A DNA stretch of 22,523 bases from assembly GCA_003118195.1 (NCBI GenBank), contig BEXV01000006.1, positions 576,801-599,323 on the forward strand, written 5' to 3'. The position numbers and the translations under genes were made by a program. The notes beneath the pieces were generated by a model that saw only the letters and a list, made by a program, of their open reading frames with translations, made no database searches and was not told where the DNA came from. The DNA comes from Hemicentrotus pulcherrimus. Lineage: Eukaryota > Echinodermata > Echinoidea > Camarodonta > Strongylocentrotidae. Below are positions 1 through 10,698 of this stretch, piece by piece; within the stretch, counting starts at the first letter, position 1, and each line of letters opens with the position of its first letter.

Positions 1-2427
1 AAAAAAAAAAAAATCTGCAAAATGTGTTGTTATTAATAGTGAATTTGTCTTTTGTTTGGAGTATAGAATGTGTGTTGAAGGAAAAACACTGCATTTTGCA
101 ACATTTCAATTTTGACTTGGCCCCATATACACGTGTACCGGTACATGGGGCATTATTGTTTAGAAAATGTGAAGAAAAAAAAATGATGAGTCACCAACCC
201 GGATTATGTACACTTGGGACAATGTAGACAATGTTCATAGCCTTGTTCAATATTCTGCACTTACACTGTACATATTTTCTTTAAGAGTCATTTGGTAAAT
301 CTGTTATTTCTTTACAAATCTGAATCTGTGGTGACAACTGTGCTGAACTTTTGTTATTTGGGGTCCTGACCAGAAGTGAAACTTATCTTTTATAATAACA
401 CTAGTCCACAGGTCACACAGATCCATTCATGTACAGTATACAGAAATTTCAATCTTTTACCAGCTGATATATGTACTTGACAGAATACAGAAATTCCCAT
501 CATCTCCAATACCGATAAACAAGCTAATACATTCTGTGCTTGGCAAATATAGTCATATTGCCAGTGCTCTCGGGAGAGATATGCAATATCATGCGTCTTG
601 TGACTTGGGAAGTTGGGGTCGCTGGAAATGTCATTTTTGATTGAAAAGAGAGATACCAAGCTACTTCTATGAACTCCCCCTACTTTCTCGGTTTCATTAA
701 AGGGGACCCATCACGAAGCATGATTTGCTCTTGATAAATGGGGTCCATATGTGGCTGTACTTTACTCAAAATGCTAGCTACAAATATCACCTCTGCAAAT
801 ATATATTGCAATTGAAATACATTAATTCTCAGTGAACAATAAAACGTCTAATTGAGTACAATAGAGTAGTAAACACATGTGTAGGCCATTGCATAGAAAA
901 GGGCTTGCATAATAAAACCTGTTCTTAGCTAAAAGCCTCTTTCCAGCAAAGCTATGCAAAGAAGTTCTATCACAAGCATACAGGAAATCAAAATTATTTA
1001 AAAGAAAATCACAGAGACTCATACAAGAATAACAACAACAAAAAGAACCAATGACGAAGAACAATATTGTTAAAAGCAACAGATGAAAAACAGTTAAAGG
1101 TAAAAAGAAAATTAAACATTCACATTATTTTGGTAATTTTTTTAAAACCTTTACTAAAAATGTAGTTTCAGTATTGAAGGCATGTAGCACTTTATCTCAA
1201 CAATTATCATCAGATTCCCGTGTCCTGAATATCATAATGTGGAACCCCCAAATTACAGAGCAAAATATTCTTCCATCATTGGTCCTCTTGAATTATGACA
1301 ATGTTCACTAGGCTCAAGAATGTTTGGAAAATGTATCAAGTGCAATATTAATGGTAATTACCTTCAAACATTTTTTTAGAAATTATCCCAAAAGTAAAAC
1401 ATGGATTTCACAGGAAGAAACAGATTTTTAAATTTCAATTTTTAAGACTGGTCTTGGGTGCATCAAAAAAATATTGTTTTTACCCATGCCCTTGGGCAAC
1501 ACTGTTGTAAGATTTCCCTCAATGCCACATACATTGTAGGTTAAATGAAAAAATTATTCACAACTTCCAAACCATGCCTAGGACGAAGATGCTGAATCAT
1601 AAAAACGGCAGTCAATGGTCGCCAAGGCAACCTATGCGATAGAGCAGAACAAATATACAAACTTATCTCGCTTGTTTTTCCTGAATAAATTGTACCATAG
1701 GACATCATATCATAAATCTATTTGCAGTCTATATTTAGAGGCCTATGTTTCCTCTCAAAACTTAGAGATATTGACGTCAATGACAGCGTTACTACAGCTC
1801 CCTTCCATGCCGTTAAACAAACAATTGCCCAGATGAGTGACGTTGTTGATGTTTGGTGTGAGGCACAGTTCAATGTTATTAGGTATACCTCTTTCATACT
1901 GCACCCAATTTTATCATGTTTAAAATGGGCTCTTACAATGGTTACAGAAGCTCAAGCACATATTCAAATAAGACCTACAGTATATTGTACATTATGTAAA
2001 TTTGTGGGGTAGAGAGCGGGTGAGAAACATGTGGTATACATGTACTAATGCCCCCTTCCCTCATCCCCTAGTATAATGATTCTTGTTTCTTGATTCACGT
2101 CTGAAGATACTATCTATTCTAGTTATGAAAAGAAACATTGATGAATTTGATATCAAAACAGAATTAAACAAATACATATAATGAATATCTATATGGCCCC
2201 CCCAAAAAAATACATGTACAAATGAAGTTTAATAATTTTCTTCTATGAAGATGTTTTTTTTTTCTAGTTGGTCTGTCAGCTCAAATTGCTACATGTAAGC
2301 CTGAGATTTGCAATTTCAAGACGCATGTATGTAATTTGTTGGTTTTACCTAGTTTTACCAGGTTCAGCCTTAGGACAATACAACCTTGGAATGATGGCTA
2401 TCCAACTCTTCAAGACATCCATCAATA
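1..2427. other. AT-rich non-coding sequence, probably INPP5A intron
   Basis: No convincing exon is seen on either strand; all open frames are short and of AT-rich, non-protein-like composition. The window opens with a run of 13 A. At 697-700 a TTAA is followed by AGGGGACCC, resembling one end of the TTAA-flanked elements found elsewhere in the window, but no partner end was found. At 1770-1781 there is a perfect 12-bp palindrome containing TGACGTCA. If INPP5A continues leftward, this is intron between the exon at 12062-12149 and the next one; the distal part could also lie beyond the gene if missing exons are in the gap. Confidence 0.5.
1770..1781. promoter_or_regulatory. Palindromic cAMP-response-element-type site
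   Basis: The sequence ATTGACGTCAAT is a perfect palindrome and contains the full CREB/ATF consensus TGACGTCA (1772-1779). It stands in AT-rich DNA where CpG is otherwise sparse. Binding is an inference from the consensus only. Confidence 0.3.
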
Positions 2428-2753
2428 TAGACCTGTCTTCATCAGCTCAAGTTTGCCTAATAACCAGTTATTCTAACTGTTCCGATCGCAAATTAATTTT
2501 TGTCTTCATCAGTCCACAGTTGCAATTAGAGGGATATTTGGTTGAGAAAATATCCCAAGAAATGTTGGTCTTGTTTCCAAAATATCCCTCTATTTCGGAA
2601 AAAGCAGGCTAATCTGCACGCATCCTAGCTACAACTGTAGTTTGTGATGGCTGTATCTGTCTGGTGAAGAAGCAATTTCAAGCTTCGGGATAATATCCAG
2701 AGTCTGAAAATAGTGGATTATTTGGCAAACTCCGACTGATGAGGACAGGCCTA
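2428..2753. mobile_element. TA-flanked miniature inverted-repeat element, copy A
   Basis: The left end reads TA-GACCTGTCTTCATCAGCT and continues CAAGTTTGCC. The right end, reversed, reads TA-GGCCTGTCCTCATCAGTC and continues GGAGTTTGCCAAAT. The imperfect terminal inverted repeats of about 30 bp are bounded by TA, the target duplication of Tc1/mariner-type elements. The interior (for example GCAATTAGAGGGATA near 2522 and CTGGTGAAG near 2660) matches the element at 9037-9317 in the same orientation, so the two are copies of one family. It has no transposase frame; the 114-codon open frame crossing it has no recognisable domain. Confidence 0.8.
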
Positions 2754-3950
2754 CAAATGATCACTCTCCTCCCGCTATAAATGTCCATTTACTTGACAGT
2801 TTCAACATTAGATTAACTAATCAATCAAACGTCTTCGTCTCTTTTTGAATTTTCATCCTAATCACCATTTCCAGCTTCTTCCAGATAGGCAGAAATGTGT
2901 TCTCCATGAATTTGAAAGCAAATTAGAGTGGCCTTGGCAATCATAATAAAGGCGTGTATATGTAATATAGCCCATAGTGTACAGTATGTACATGTACATG
3001 TATAATAAATCTCCACATAAACAGAGAGATGTATTATGTACATATTATGTACATACACGTAGTATACATGACAGCTACATGTATGAGTATACTGTATGGC
3101 ATATGTGCTGCTATCTTTTGCCATTCCTTGTACAACATCATCTTAATATAATATAGTTTTACATTCATCACTTAAAAGTGACATTGCATACTTCATGGAT
3201 TAAAGATCTAACAAAGGTATGAATCATTTCCTATTTCTAATAGTCTTCTCTTCATTAGAAAATGTAACATGATAATCCCTGTAAAATATACATGTAGAGT
3301 ATCTAAAGCATAAGAAATAATATGATGGATAATCTCTTCCCTCAAAGGTGAATTTCAAGCTGCCATACAAATTGGGGGGGGGGGACCAATACCTGCAGAC
3401 ATTCAATGAGAATTGTGGAATATTTTTAAATTTCAAGCACGCTTATTATTTGTATTTTTTTTTTTTTTTTTAGGAATACATGTAATGGTTAGACACCAAT
3501 GCTCTCTTTGACTTTATAGTGCACAAAGAATGTTTGGAAAGCTACATGTACAATTGTAAATGTATACAGTCAATCATTGAACCAAACTGGAGGGAGCATG
3601 GATGCATGAGACAGAAGGATCGAACCAGAGAGCGGCAAAGAGGAATAAATCATCTGTTAATTGACAGCAAGAAAGACAGTAACTCAAAGTTAAATGATAT
3701 GATATAACGCCCTTCTGACTTCGAGCAGAACAAAAATAACCCGTTGAGAGGTAGAAGGGCATATAAGCCCCATCTTAAATCATACTAGATATTTGCTCTC
3801 CTGCATGGCTTCAAGTCGACGAAATCATCGCTCTTGCCATGTAAAAGTGACATCTGTGATTGCTTGAGCACTTCACATTGAACAAGCTCTCATTTGAGTT
3901 AGATCAGCTCCTGGAATACAAATTGACAGCATCAAATTGAGGAAGTACTG
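2754..3950. other. Non-coding sequence with simple repeats and a small hairpin
   Basis: No exon is supported. The stretch holds a cluster of TACATGTA palindromes (about 2985-3085), a run of 11 G (3374-3384), a poly-T tract ending in TAG (about 3455-3472) and a short stem with arms GCCCTTCT (3709-3716) and AGAAGGGC (3753-3760), flanked by TATA-like sequence. The related string GCCCTTCTGGCTC recurs at 14139-14151 and, inverted, near 5109-5120. This suggests worn copies of a dispersed repeat. Confidence 0.5.
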
Positions 3951-4331
3951 TTAAAGGTAAAGACCAGTATTGGAAACGCCCCAATTTCAAAAAAATGAAA
4001 TGGAAGCCCTCATTACCAATCGTGTGAAAGAATATGTTTTGACTAATACATGATGATAAAAAATTTGCCGGGAAACCAGCTACTAATTCATATATTTGGA
4101 AAATTGGTTTCTCTCATGGTCTGTGAGAGATACAGGGTAGTCCCATATACATGTACATCTTTCTGTGTATAGTGCTTGTAACTTTACAAAGAATGGGCCA
4201 AATTTCTTATCATTTTGATGATTCAAGAACCTTGCAAATGCTTGATGCTTGATGATCAACCTTTTCTGATTGATTCCACAACGTTTCTTTCACAATGCAA
4301 TTGCATGACCATAACTGGTCTTTACCTTTAA
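3951..4331. mobile_element. TTAA-flanked inverted-repeat element (381 bp)
   Basis: TTAA at 3951-3954 is followed by AGGTAAAGACCAGTATTGG. The right end, reversed, reads TTAA (4331-4328) then AGGTAAAGACCAGTTATGG, giving 17 matches in 19 with the first 14 perfect. TTAA on both sides is the target-site signature of piggyBac-type transposition. The interior is unrelated to the other elements here and has no coding capacity, so this is a non-autonomous (MITE-like) copy. Confidence 0.8.
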
Positions 4332-5399
4332 TGTTCATGTACATGTAGTCTTGATTTCTGTCTGGACATGATAGAAAAATACGTTCGCAAAGGAAATTTC
4401 TGTACAAATCTCACTCTCACAATGTCATGTTCAAAACTACAAATAAATGATATTTGCCCAATATATTTTTGTGGACAATATAGAATAGCCAGGAAATGAG
4501 AAAGGGAAGATGATACAATGAGGTAGTAAACTTGACGCACATACTGTGTGTGTACAAGACACAACTATAACATAATGTGGCGTATTTGGAGGTAGAGAGG
4601 AGTTAATTCATATACTTCAGCAGAAACTGAACTGTCACTGGTTCTGAACAGATGATGCGAGTTTAAATGCTTTTCCAGATAATATCATTTCCAGAAATTT
4701 TCAGTTGCATTTTAATTTGCTGGTAGAATTAAAGAAGTCACTGCACGATGAACAACAATTATGAATCACACACTGTACTAGAGCTGCAGACACTTTAGTT
4801 TCTCTCATAATGGAATTCCATTACCACAACTCAAATTTATTTGGATAAATCTAGGCCCCATATATGGGCCTACAGATACAACTACAGCTGGGAGACTGTA
4901 TCTGTACTGTTGATGTAAAAGCATTGGAATGGTTGTAGATTGGCACAAAGCACAGCAGATCAAACAAACCAATGTTTACCATGCAGTTTGTATAGCGTCA
5001 GAGCCGTTTTCAAATAATGTACATGTGTGTGTGTATCCTTCAACCTTGCTTGGCCCTTTAAGTTAATTACTAGTAGGCAAGCAATGAAATGCATCATCTA
5101 CAATGCCGAGAGCCAGAAGGGTGTTAAATCAATGAGCCGGACCACTTACTGGCTCTCCAAGAGATAATATTTTCACTAAATCCTTAGAATGGATATTAAA
5201 GATCACCTCTCAAGACTAAGAGCTGTCAAAAATGGAACAGTGGAAAAATAAGATCATGCAGAAAAATGAAGATCACTTATAAAATACTGCCAGACATTAA
5301 TTATATTAATAAATCATCAGTTTTTTAAACAAAATGCAGTGTCCATGAATACTGAATGAAATGTAAACATGAATGACAGAAATTCCATCACGACAACAT
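4332..5399. other. AT-rich non-coding sequence
   Basis: No exon, RNA gene or transposon ends are recognisable. The only notable detail is a short inverted pair, AGAGCCAG near 5110 and CTGGCTCT near 5149. It overlaps the dispersed GCCCTTCTGGCTC-type string. Confidence 0.45.
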
Positions 5400-5670
5400 A
5401 CCGGTATCTAAGAATACAGATACGAAACCGATATCAAAGACGTCGCTTGTACTTTGCAAACCGTTCACGTCTGCCACAGATATTCAACGACGACGGCGGC
5501 AACGAAACCTTCTCAATAATTTGCACGCACTTGTGAATGACTCTTGTGGGTGGGCCTATTACTCTCCATTTGAATGGAGATGGAGATGAGATGGAAATCG
5601 ATATGCCGATCAAGATCGAGGGCCTCCTTCCAATCAAAATTGTACGGAAGGCACGCTAACCGTCATCACT
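5400..5670. other. CpG-rich island of unknown role
   Basis: About 20 CpG dinucleotides are packed into some 270 bp (for example GACGTCGC, ACGACGACGGCGGCAACG and CGATATGCCGATCAAGATCGAG), against a background nearly free of them. Both strands carry short open frames here. The plus one runs from an ATG at 5369 to a TGA near 5533 (about 54 codons) and contains YFANRSRLPQIFNDDGGNE. The minus one spans 5434-5637. Neither resembles INPP5A or any family I recognise. It could be an alternative promoter or enhancer, an exon of an antisense transcript, or a piece of a young transposon. A 7-bp stem with a 2-base loop lies at 5564-5579. Confidence 0.35.
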
Positions 5671-7724
5671 CATTCCTACATGTAGAAGAGCTTGAGTTGG
5701 AAGGTATCAAGCAAATCTTTATGTGAAGTGCAACTGCAATTATGTATTTGAGTATATTATACAGTATACATGTACATGCACAGTGCTAGAGTTTTAATGT
5801 ACTTTTTAAATAATAAAAGATTCAATTTTCCACTGGAAACAAAGAATACTCTATTGTAGTGTGGCTGACAACACTGCTTTATTTTGTCCCAATGAAACTA
5901 TGACATGCGTAATACCTTTGTATTGTTCATGTTATACAGGGCCCCATAGGATAACAGTACTTTAACTTCTGAGAGACCTACATGTACAGTACCCTGTTTA
6001 AAGAGCGTACAAAATCAATAATTTAAAACTAGTAAATAAACAAATATACATGTACATGTATATAATATTTACTTAGGGGTTACCCTCTTAATGTACATGG
6101 ACATACACATGTAGAGAAAAAGATCTCTAAACAAACCTTATTACGGTATATATTTCTACTACAATATGAATGCAATTTTCAAGTACCGGTATGTACTTTT
6201 ATAATTATTCTGTTTTTTTCATCAATATCCCCATTTCTGATGTGGACCCTAACATGTACTGTTGTAACTAAACCCTAAAGAGGATTTCCGTTCCTATACA
6301 TTTAAAAAGTACACTATGTACAAACCAAGGCATGCCTTCTCGACAAGTACATGTCTTACAATCAGGCCTCCAGGATATTTATTATTTTTTACATGTTTCC
6401 TTATTTGCAATATCATCAACCCTTTCTTGTAAATAAAAAAAAACGGCACACTCTGGTGCACACAAAATGGATTAACCGAAGCGATTAGAAGGCAAGCCAC
6501 AGTGTTTCCTCTTCAATGACCGAAAAATGACCTAATCGGTCATGCTAGGTCGCTAACTTTGTCCAGCTAATATGCATATACAGTACATGTACATGTACAC
6601 ATACATTACATGTACAATCATCTACAGTACTGTATACCATAGAGATGTGCATGTAGACATAATTTTGGTTCTACATGATTACATGTGTGTACAAAACAAC
6701 ACAAATCTAGGTTAAACTAATTTCATTGATCAATATTAAGAAGGTACATGTACATGTACTGTACATGTACATTGCACATTGCACACAATACAATCCTGTA
6801 AAATATTACCCTTTATTTTAAATCTTTGGAAATAATAAAGAATTTTTAAAACTATTGAAGTTGAACTTCTTGGAGATGGTACACAATCAATTTCCAAAGC
6901 AGAGGTACATGTACATGATCATGGATAACCATAAACTATATAATAATCTAATTAAACAAAAAACTTATAATTATAATATTCTTGGCCGTTTGTTCCCCCT
7001 GTAAAATTAAAGTTGCCAAACAGACAAAGAAAATTGTGACAAAGAATAGAAGAACATTTCTCTTTATTAATCCCTGATTACTTAAAGTTCTGAAAAATGC
7101 ACATTTTTAAAGCATATTAAGGAATTAATGTATGTATGCAGATTACTGTATTGTAGCCCTTTAATTGCACTTGAGATTTGCAAATGGTATCCAAATAATA
7201 TCCAGAACAAATATAGTTTGCTTCCGGCTTATATTCCTTAAATGTTCATGTACAGTATGTAAACAATATTCCACATATCATGAAAAATAGGTATGAAATC
7301 TTGAATGAAAAGCTCATCGGTTTGGTATTAAAAGGCTTTCAATTTTTTTCCTTTCCAGTGGAAATCTTATGGCACAGGTCTATTTGTAGCTTGACTATTG
7401 CCTTCAAACATGAACTACACTAACTCTGGTAGAATTTCTTGAGGGGGAAAACTTAATAAGAGGCAGACAAGAGCAGAGAAGAAATTTGAAGCATTTCTAT
7501 GTTTGCATATAATAGGTTTATCAATATCAACCAAGTCTTGGATAGCGTCTGCATATTAATAGAAGTCTGTCCCTTTGAATTCCAGTCTTCCCCTGGGTCG
7601 TCGCAATGGAAACATTTACGTCAAACGATTCTTTCCTGGGCTGGAGCTATCCAGCTACGTGTATACATGGAGGTGTTATTAATGGTGAGTCCTGAGACCT
7701 GGTCATACTATGGTTTTGCATTTG

Positions 7725-7726
<2 letters not shown>
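5671..7726. other. AT-rich non-coding sequence with TACATGTA clusters
   Basis: No exon is supported. It contains ACCGGTA near 6184 and dense ATGTAC/TACATG tracts, notably 6583-6599 and 6744-6771. Around 7580-7690 the base composition is somewhat less AT-rich (GGGTCGTCGCAATGG, TTTACGTCAAACG), but no splice-bounded frame could be defended. Confidence 0.4.
6744..6771. repeat. TACATG/CATGTA palindromic tract
   Basis: Overlapping TACATGTA palindromes are joined by a CTG. Similar tracts occur at 6583-6599, 12236-12264, 12444-12470, 17479-17503, 18111-18131, 18655-18672, 20517-20552 and elsewhere. Single copies are scattered through the window. Confidence 0.85.

Positions 7727-7765
<39 letters not shown>
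7727..7765. repeat. (TC)n microsatellite
   Basis: About 19 uninterrupted TC units. A second tract lies 90 bp downstream. The Ser-Leu frames read across them are an artefact of the repeat. Confidence 0.95.
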
Positions 7766-7767
<2 letters not shown>

Positions 7768-7848
7768 CTCTACATGTATGTATCCCCCAATTTTTCTTAC
7801 ATTCGTTGTGTTTCACTGTTTCTTTCATTGCATTTCTCTGTCTACCTG

Positions 7849-7854
<6 letters not shown>

Positions 7855-7878
<24 letters not shown>
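7855..7878. repeat. (TC)n microsatellite
   Basis: About 12 TC units, separated from the first tract by pyrimidine-rich sequence (TTTCACTGTTTC, GTCTACCTGTCTCC). The two may be remnants of one longer tract. Confidence 0.95.
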
Positions 7879-7879
<1 letters not shown>

Positions 7880-8113
7880 AACCCTGTTTGTTCACTTTAT
7901 CATCCTATTTGTCAGGAGCACATTTACATGTACATGTACAATTGTAGTCTGAAGTAAAGAGACTGTACATGTATGTAAATTACAATACCTCAGTAATTGG
8001 TAAAAAAACAAAACATTTTCTGTGTAGCTGGCACAAAATGCTCAACCATTATTGTGAATCATGACCTACATTTTGTTCAAATAAACTCCTCAAATTTCAA
8101 AATGAAAAGAAAA

Positions 8114-8206
8114 GGGATAAAAGGAACTCTAGTAAATTAAAAAAGAACGGGGATAAAAGGAACTCGAGTAAATTAAAAAAGAATAGGGATAAAAGGAACT
8201 AGAGTC
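8114..8206. repeat. 36-bp tandem repeat, about 2.6 copies
   Basis: GGGATAAAAGGAACT starts at 8114, 8150 and 8186, giving an exact 36-bp period. The linker AGTAAATTAAAAAAGAA is shared by the first two units. Units differ by single substitutions (CTCTAG, CTCGAG, CTAGAG). Confidence 0.9.
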
Positions 8207-9036
8207 ATTTCCTGCCCACATTCTTTATTTTTTCTGGAAAATAGAAAGGCTTCTGTGTTTACTCTGAAGCAGGATATCAAGTTTTTAATCAACAAGCGTA
8301 ATTTCCTATATGCTGCTGTTTAATGAGGAGTGCTATTACAGAAAATAATGATCATTTTCATATGGAACAGTGTCCTTAATGCCAATGATTGCAATTTTAA
8401 AGCAACTCTCATTAATTAAATTGTGTGTACAAAGTGGTTATTTTAGCTGAATTCAATGAAAAATATATAGGAAAATGAAAATTGTGACCAGGATGATGAT
8501 ATTATTATTTCCATGTTATGTAACTACTTTAGTAAATCATTTGTTTGGAGTAGAAAGATGTTAACTCATTCAGATTGAAAGTTTTAAGTGAATATGAACC
8601 ACTATACCACGAAACCTTAGTAAATTTACCATGAGCAACTAGAAAAACATGCATTATAAAAAAATAAAAGGGAAAAAACACAACACTTAATCATCATGAA
8701 AGCAAGTCTGATTGAGCAGACTGCTTTCAATATTAAATACAGTAGCTTGTTTCATTACGAGCTATCTGGGCAGTACATGTAGGCGTTGCAACCCAGTTTC
8801 AATAGTTCGAGTGCGGTTTACCATGAACACCTCTCTTTATCACTGCATTACTATTTCCAATGAGTTCTTTTTCCATTGTGACATACCATGATTGAAGGAG
8901 AACAAGAGGGGTGGGCCGGGTTTTGAAGCTACTACTGGGGTTTGTGATTTGTTGTGCATGGGGTACCCAGGTTTGAGAATCAGGTCTCTATCATGGGGTC
9001 AGAAGCATCATGACATACATGTACACGACGAGTCAG
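8207..9036. other. Non-coding sequence with one compact hairpin
   Basis: No exon is seen. The stretch contains the hairpin at 8697-8729 and otherwise AT-rich sequence. The open frame at 8892-9086 runs into the transposon that follows and has no recognisable protein character. Confidence 0.4.
8697..8729. other. Compact imperfect hairpin
   Basis: Arms TGAAAGC-A-AGTCTG and CAGACTGCTTTCA pair over 13 bp with a single bulged A and a 6-base loop (ATTGAG). It is unusually tight for this AT-rich intron. It is too short to resemble a normal microRNA precursor, and no function is claimed. Confidence 0.5.
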
Positions 9037-9317
9037 TAGGCCTGTCCTCATCAGCTCGAGTTTGCAAAAAAAAGAGACTATTTTAACTATCCCGATCACA
9101 ATTCATCCCGCTAATTAGCATCTTCATCAGCCAGCAGTTGCAATTAGAGGGATAATTGGATGAGATAATATACAGAGAAATCTTGGTCTCGTTTCCAAAA
9201 TATCCCGCTATTTGCTAGTTTGTGATGAGCGCATCGGTCTGGTGAAGGCACAATTTTGAGCTTCCCCGAAAATAGCAGATTATTTGGCAAACTCAAGCTG
9301 ATGAGGACAGGCCTTTA
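9037..9317. mobile_element. TA-flanked miniature inverted-repeat element, copy B
   Basis: The left end reads TA-GGCCTGTCCTCATCAGCT and continues CGAGTTTGC. The right end, reversed from 9313, reads GGCCTGTCCTCATCAGCTTG and continues AGTTTGCCAAAT. The terminal repeats are nearly perfect over about 28 bp. The right flank is TTTA rather than a plain TA, a small disturbance. The interior matches copy A (2428-2753) in the same orientation but is about 45 bp shorter. No coding capacity is seen. Confidence 0.85.
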
Positions 9318-10159
9318 ATGCCTTTTATGAAGGATATTCACTCAACATTTTACTTCAGTGACAATTGCACTGGGCTCTATTTCAACAATAACAAAATATA
9401 TAGACTGTTTACAAGGAGAATATTACTTGTTGCTTGTCAGTCCTGACAACGCTTTCCGTTAAAGACGTTTTAATTTTAGATTGATATTTGATTCTTAAAT
9501 GTTGTAAAATATGACTATGACCTGTAAGTACAAAAAACAAAATAAAGTATTCCAAAAAGTTTAGATGCTAATAAAAATGATCATAACTTTCTCAGACACC
9601 CAATATATTAAGCAACATACAACCACAACATTATAAAAGTACATGGACCTTTATAATGCTGTGTTTCAATTTATCACTGAACAATAATCACTTGACTATA
9701 TAATCCCATCAAATTGAATGTTAAATTTAAAAAATAATAGCCAAAAGGGATCAATTGACCTTCTACATGTATCACAATTACAAATTAATTTGGGCAATTT
9801 CATTAGTGTAATTTATTTCTCTCTTACTTGTCATTTCAAGTGGCACATGTATTCATGCAAAACTTATTAGCTGTCTATGAAAAATGGCCTCCAAAGTACT
9901 TTAATAATTAGCTAATTGGATACCGGCAAGCTAGGCTCACTCTTAACAATAGAAAATCGCCTCTAGTATGAGAGTGATTCAATAATGCAGGAGTTGGAAA
10001 AGGTTATGGGGATAAAAAAATAAATTGGCCTGGTTTTAAAAAAAAAGGAATACCCATGCACAGGAGTCCGATCTGAAATGCTTGCATTTTCTGTAGTAAG
10101 AAAATTCAATGCAATCTTCCAGTTACAAATGACAACATCCCCCCCCCCCCCCCCCCCCC
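9318..10159. other. AT-rich non-coding sequence ending in a poly-C run
   Basis: No exon or element end is visible. The stretch ends with about 19 C from 10141, immediately followed by the assembly gap. The proline-rich frame read there is an artefact of the C run. Confidence 0.5.
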
Positions 10160-10698
10160 NNNNNNNNNNNNNNNNNNNNNNNNNNNNNNNNNNNNNNNNN
10201 NNNNNNNNNNNNNNNNNNNNNNNNNNNNNNNNNNNNNNNNNNNNNNNNNNNNNNNNNNNNNNNNNNNNNNNNNNNNNNNNNNNNNNNNNNNNNNNNNNNN
10301 NNNNNNNNNNNNNNNNNNNNNNNNNNNNNNNNNNNNNNNNNNNNNNNNNNNNNNNNNNNNNNNNNNNNNNNNNNNNNNNNNNNNNNNNNNNNNNNNNNNN
10401 NNNNNNNNNNNNNNNNNNNNNNNNNNNNNNNNNNNNNNNNNNNNNNNNNNNNNNNNNNNNNNNNNNNNNNNNNNNNNNNNNNNNNNNNNNNNNNNNNNNN
10501 NNNNNNNNNNNNNNNNNNNNNNNNNNNNNNNNNNNNNNNNNNNNNNNNNNNNNNNNNNNNNNNNNNNNNNNNNNNNNNNNNNNNNNNNNNNNNNNNNNNN
10601 NNNNNNNNNNNNNNNNNNNNNNNNNNNNNNNNNNNNNNNNNNNNNNNNNNNNNNNNNNNNNNNNNNNNNNNNNNNNNNNNNNNNNNNNNNNNNNNNNN
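10160..10698. other. Assembly gap (about 539 N)
   Basis: Unknown sequence starts directly after a long C run, a typical place for sequencing to stop. The gap lies about 1.4 kb downstream, on the minus strand, of the last visible INPP5A exon, so it could hold the next exon. Its true length is unknown. Confidence 0.98.

Noticed and set aside
697..710. Left end of a further TTAA-flanked element (TTAAAGGGGACCC)
   Set aside because: No inverted partner was found downstream within a reasonable distance, so it may be chance or a solo remnant.
5434..5637. Minus-strand 67-codon frame as an INPP5A exon
   Set aside because: The peptide does not match any part of INPP5A I can recall; kept only as part of the CpG-rich island.
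7499..7957. 152-codon open frame with long Ser-Leu repeats
   Set aside because: Its length comes from the two TC microsatellites; the rest shows no domain and no splice context.
8114..8206. CRISPR-like repeat array
   Set aside because: The 36-bp period is a head-to-tail tandem repeat with similar rather than unique spacers, in a eukaryotic intron.
8785..8825. Possible tRNA B box (AGTTCGAGTGC)
   Set aside because: No matching A box, no cloverleaf arms and no terminator-like T run at the right spacing.
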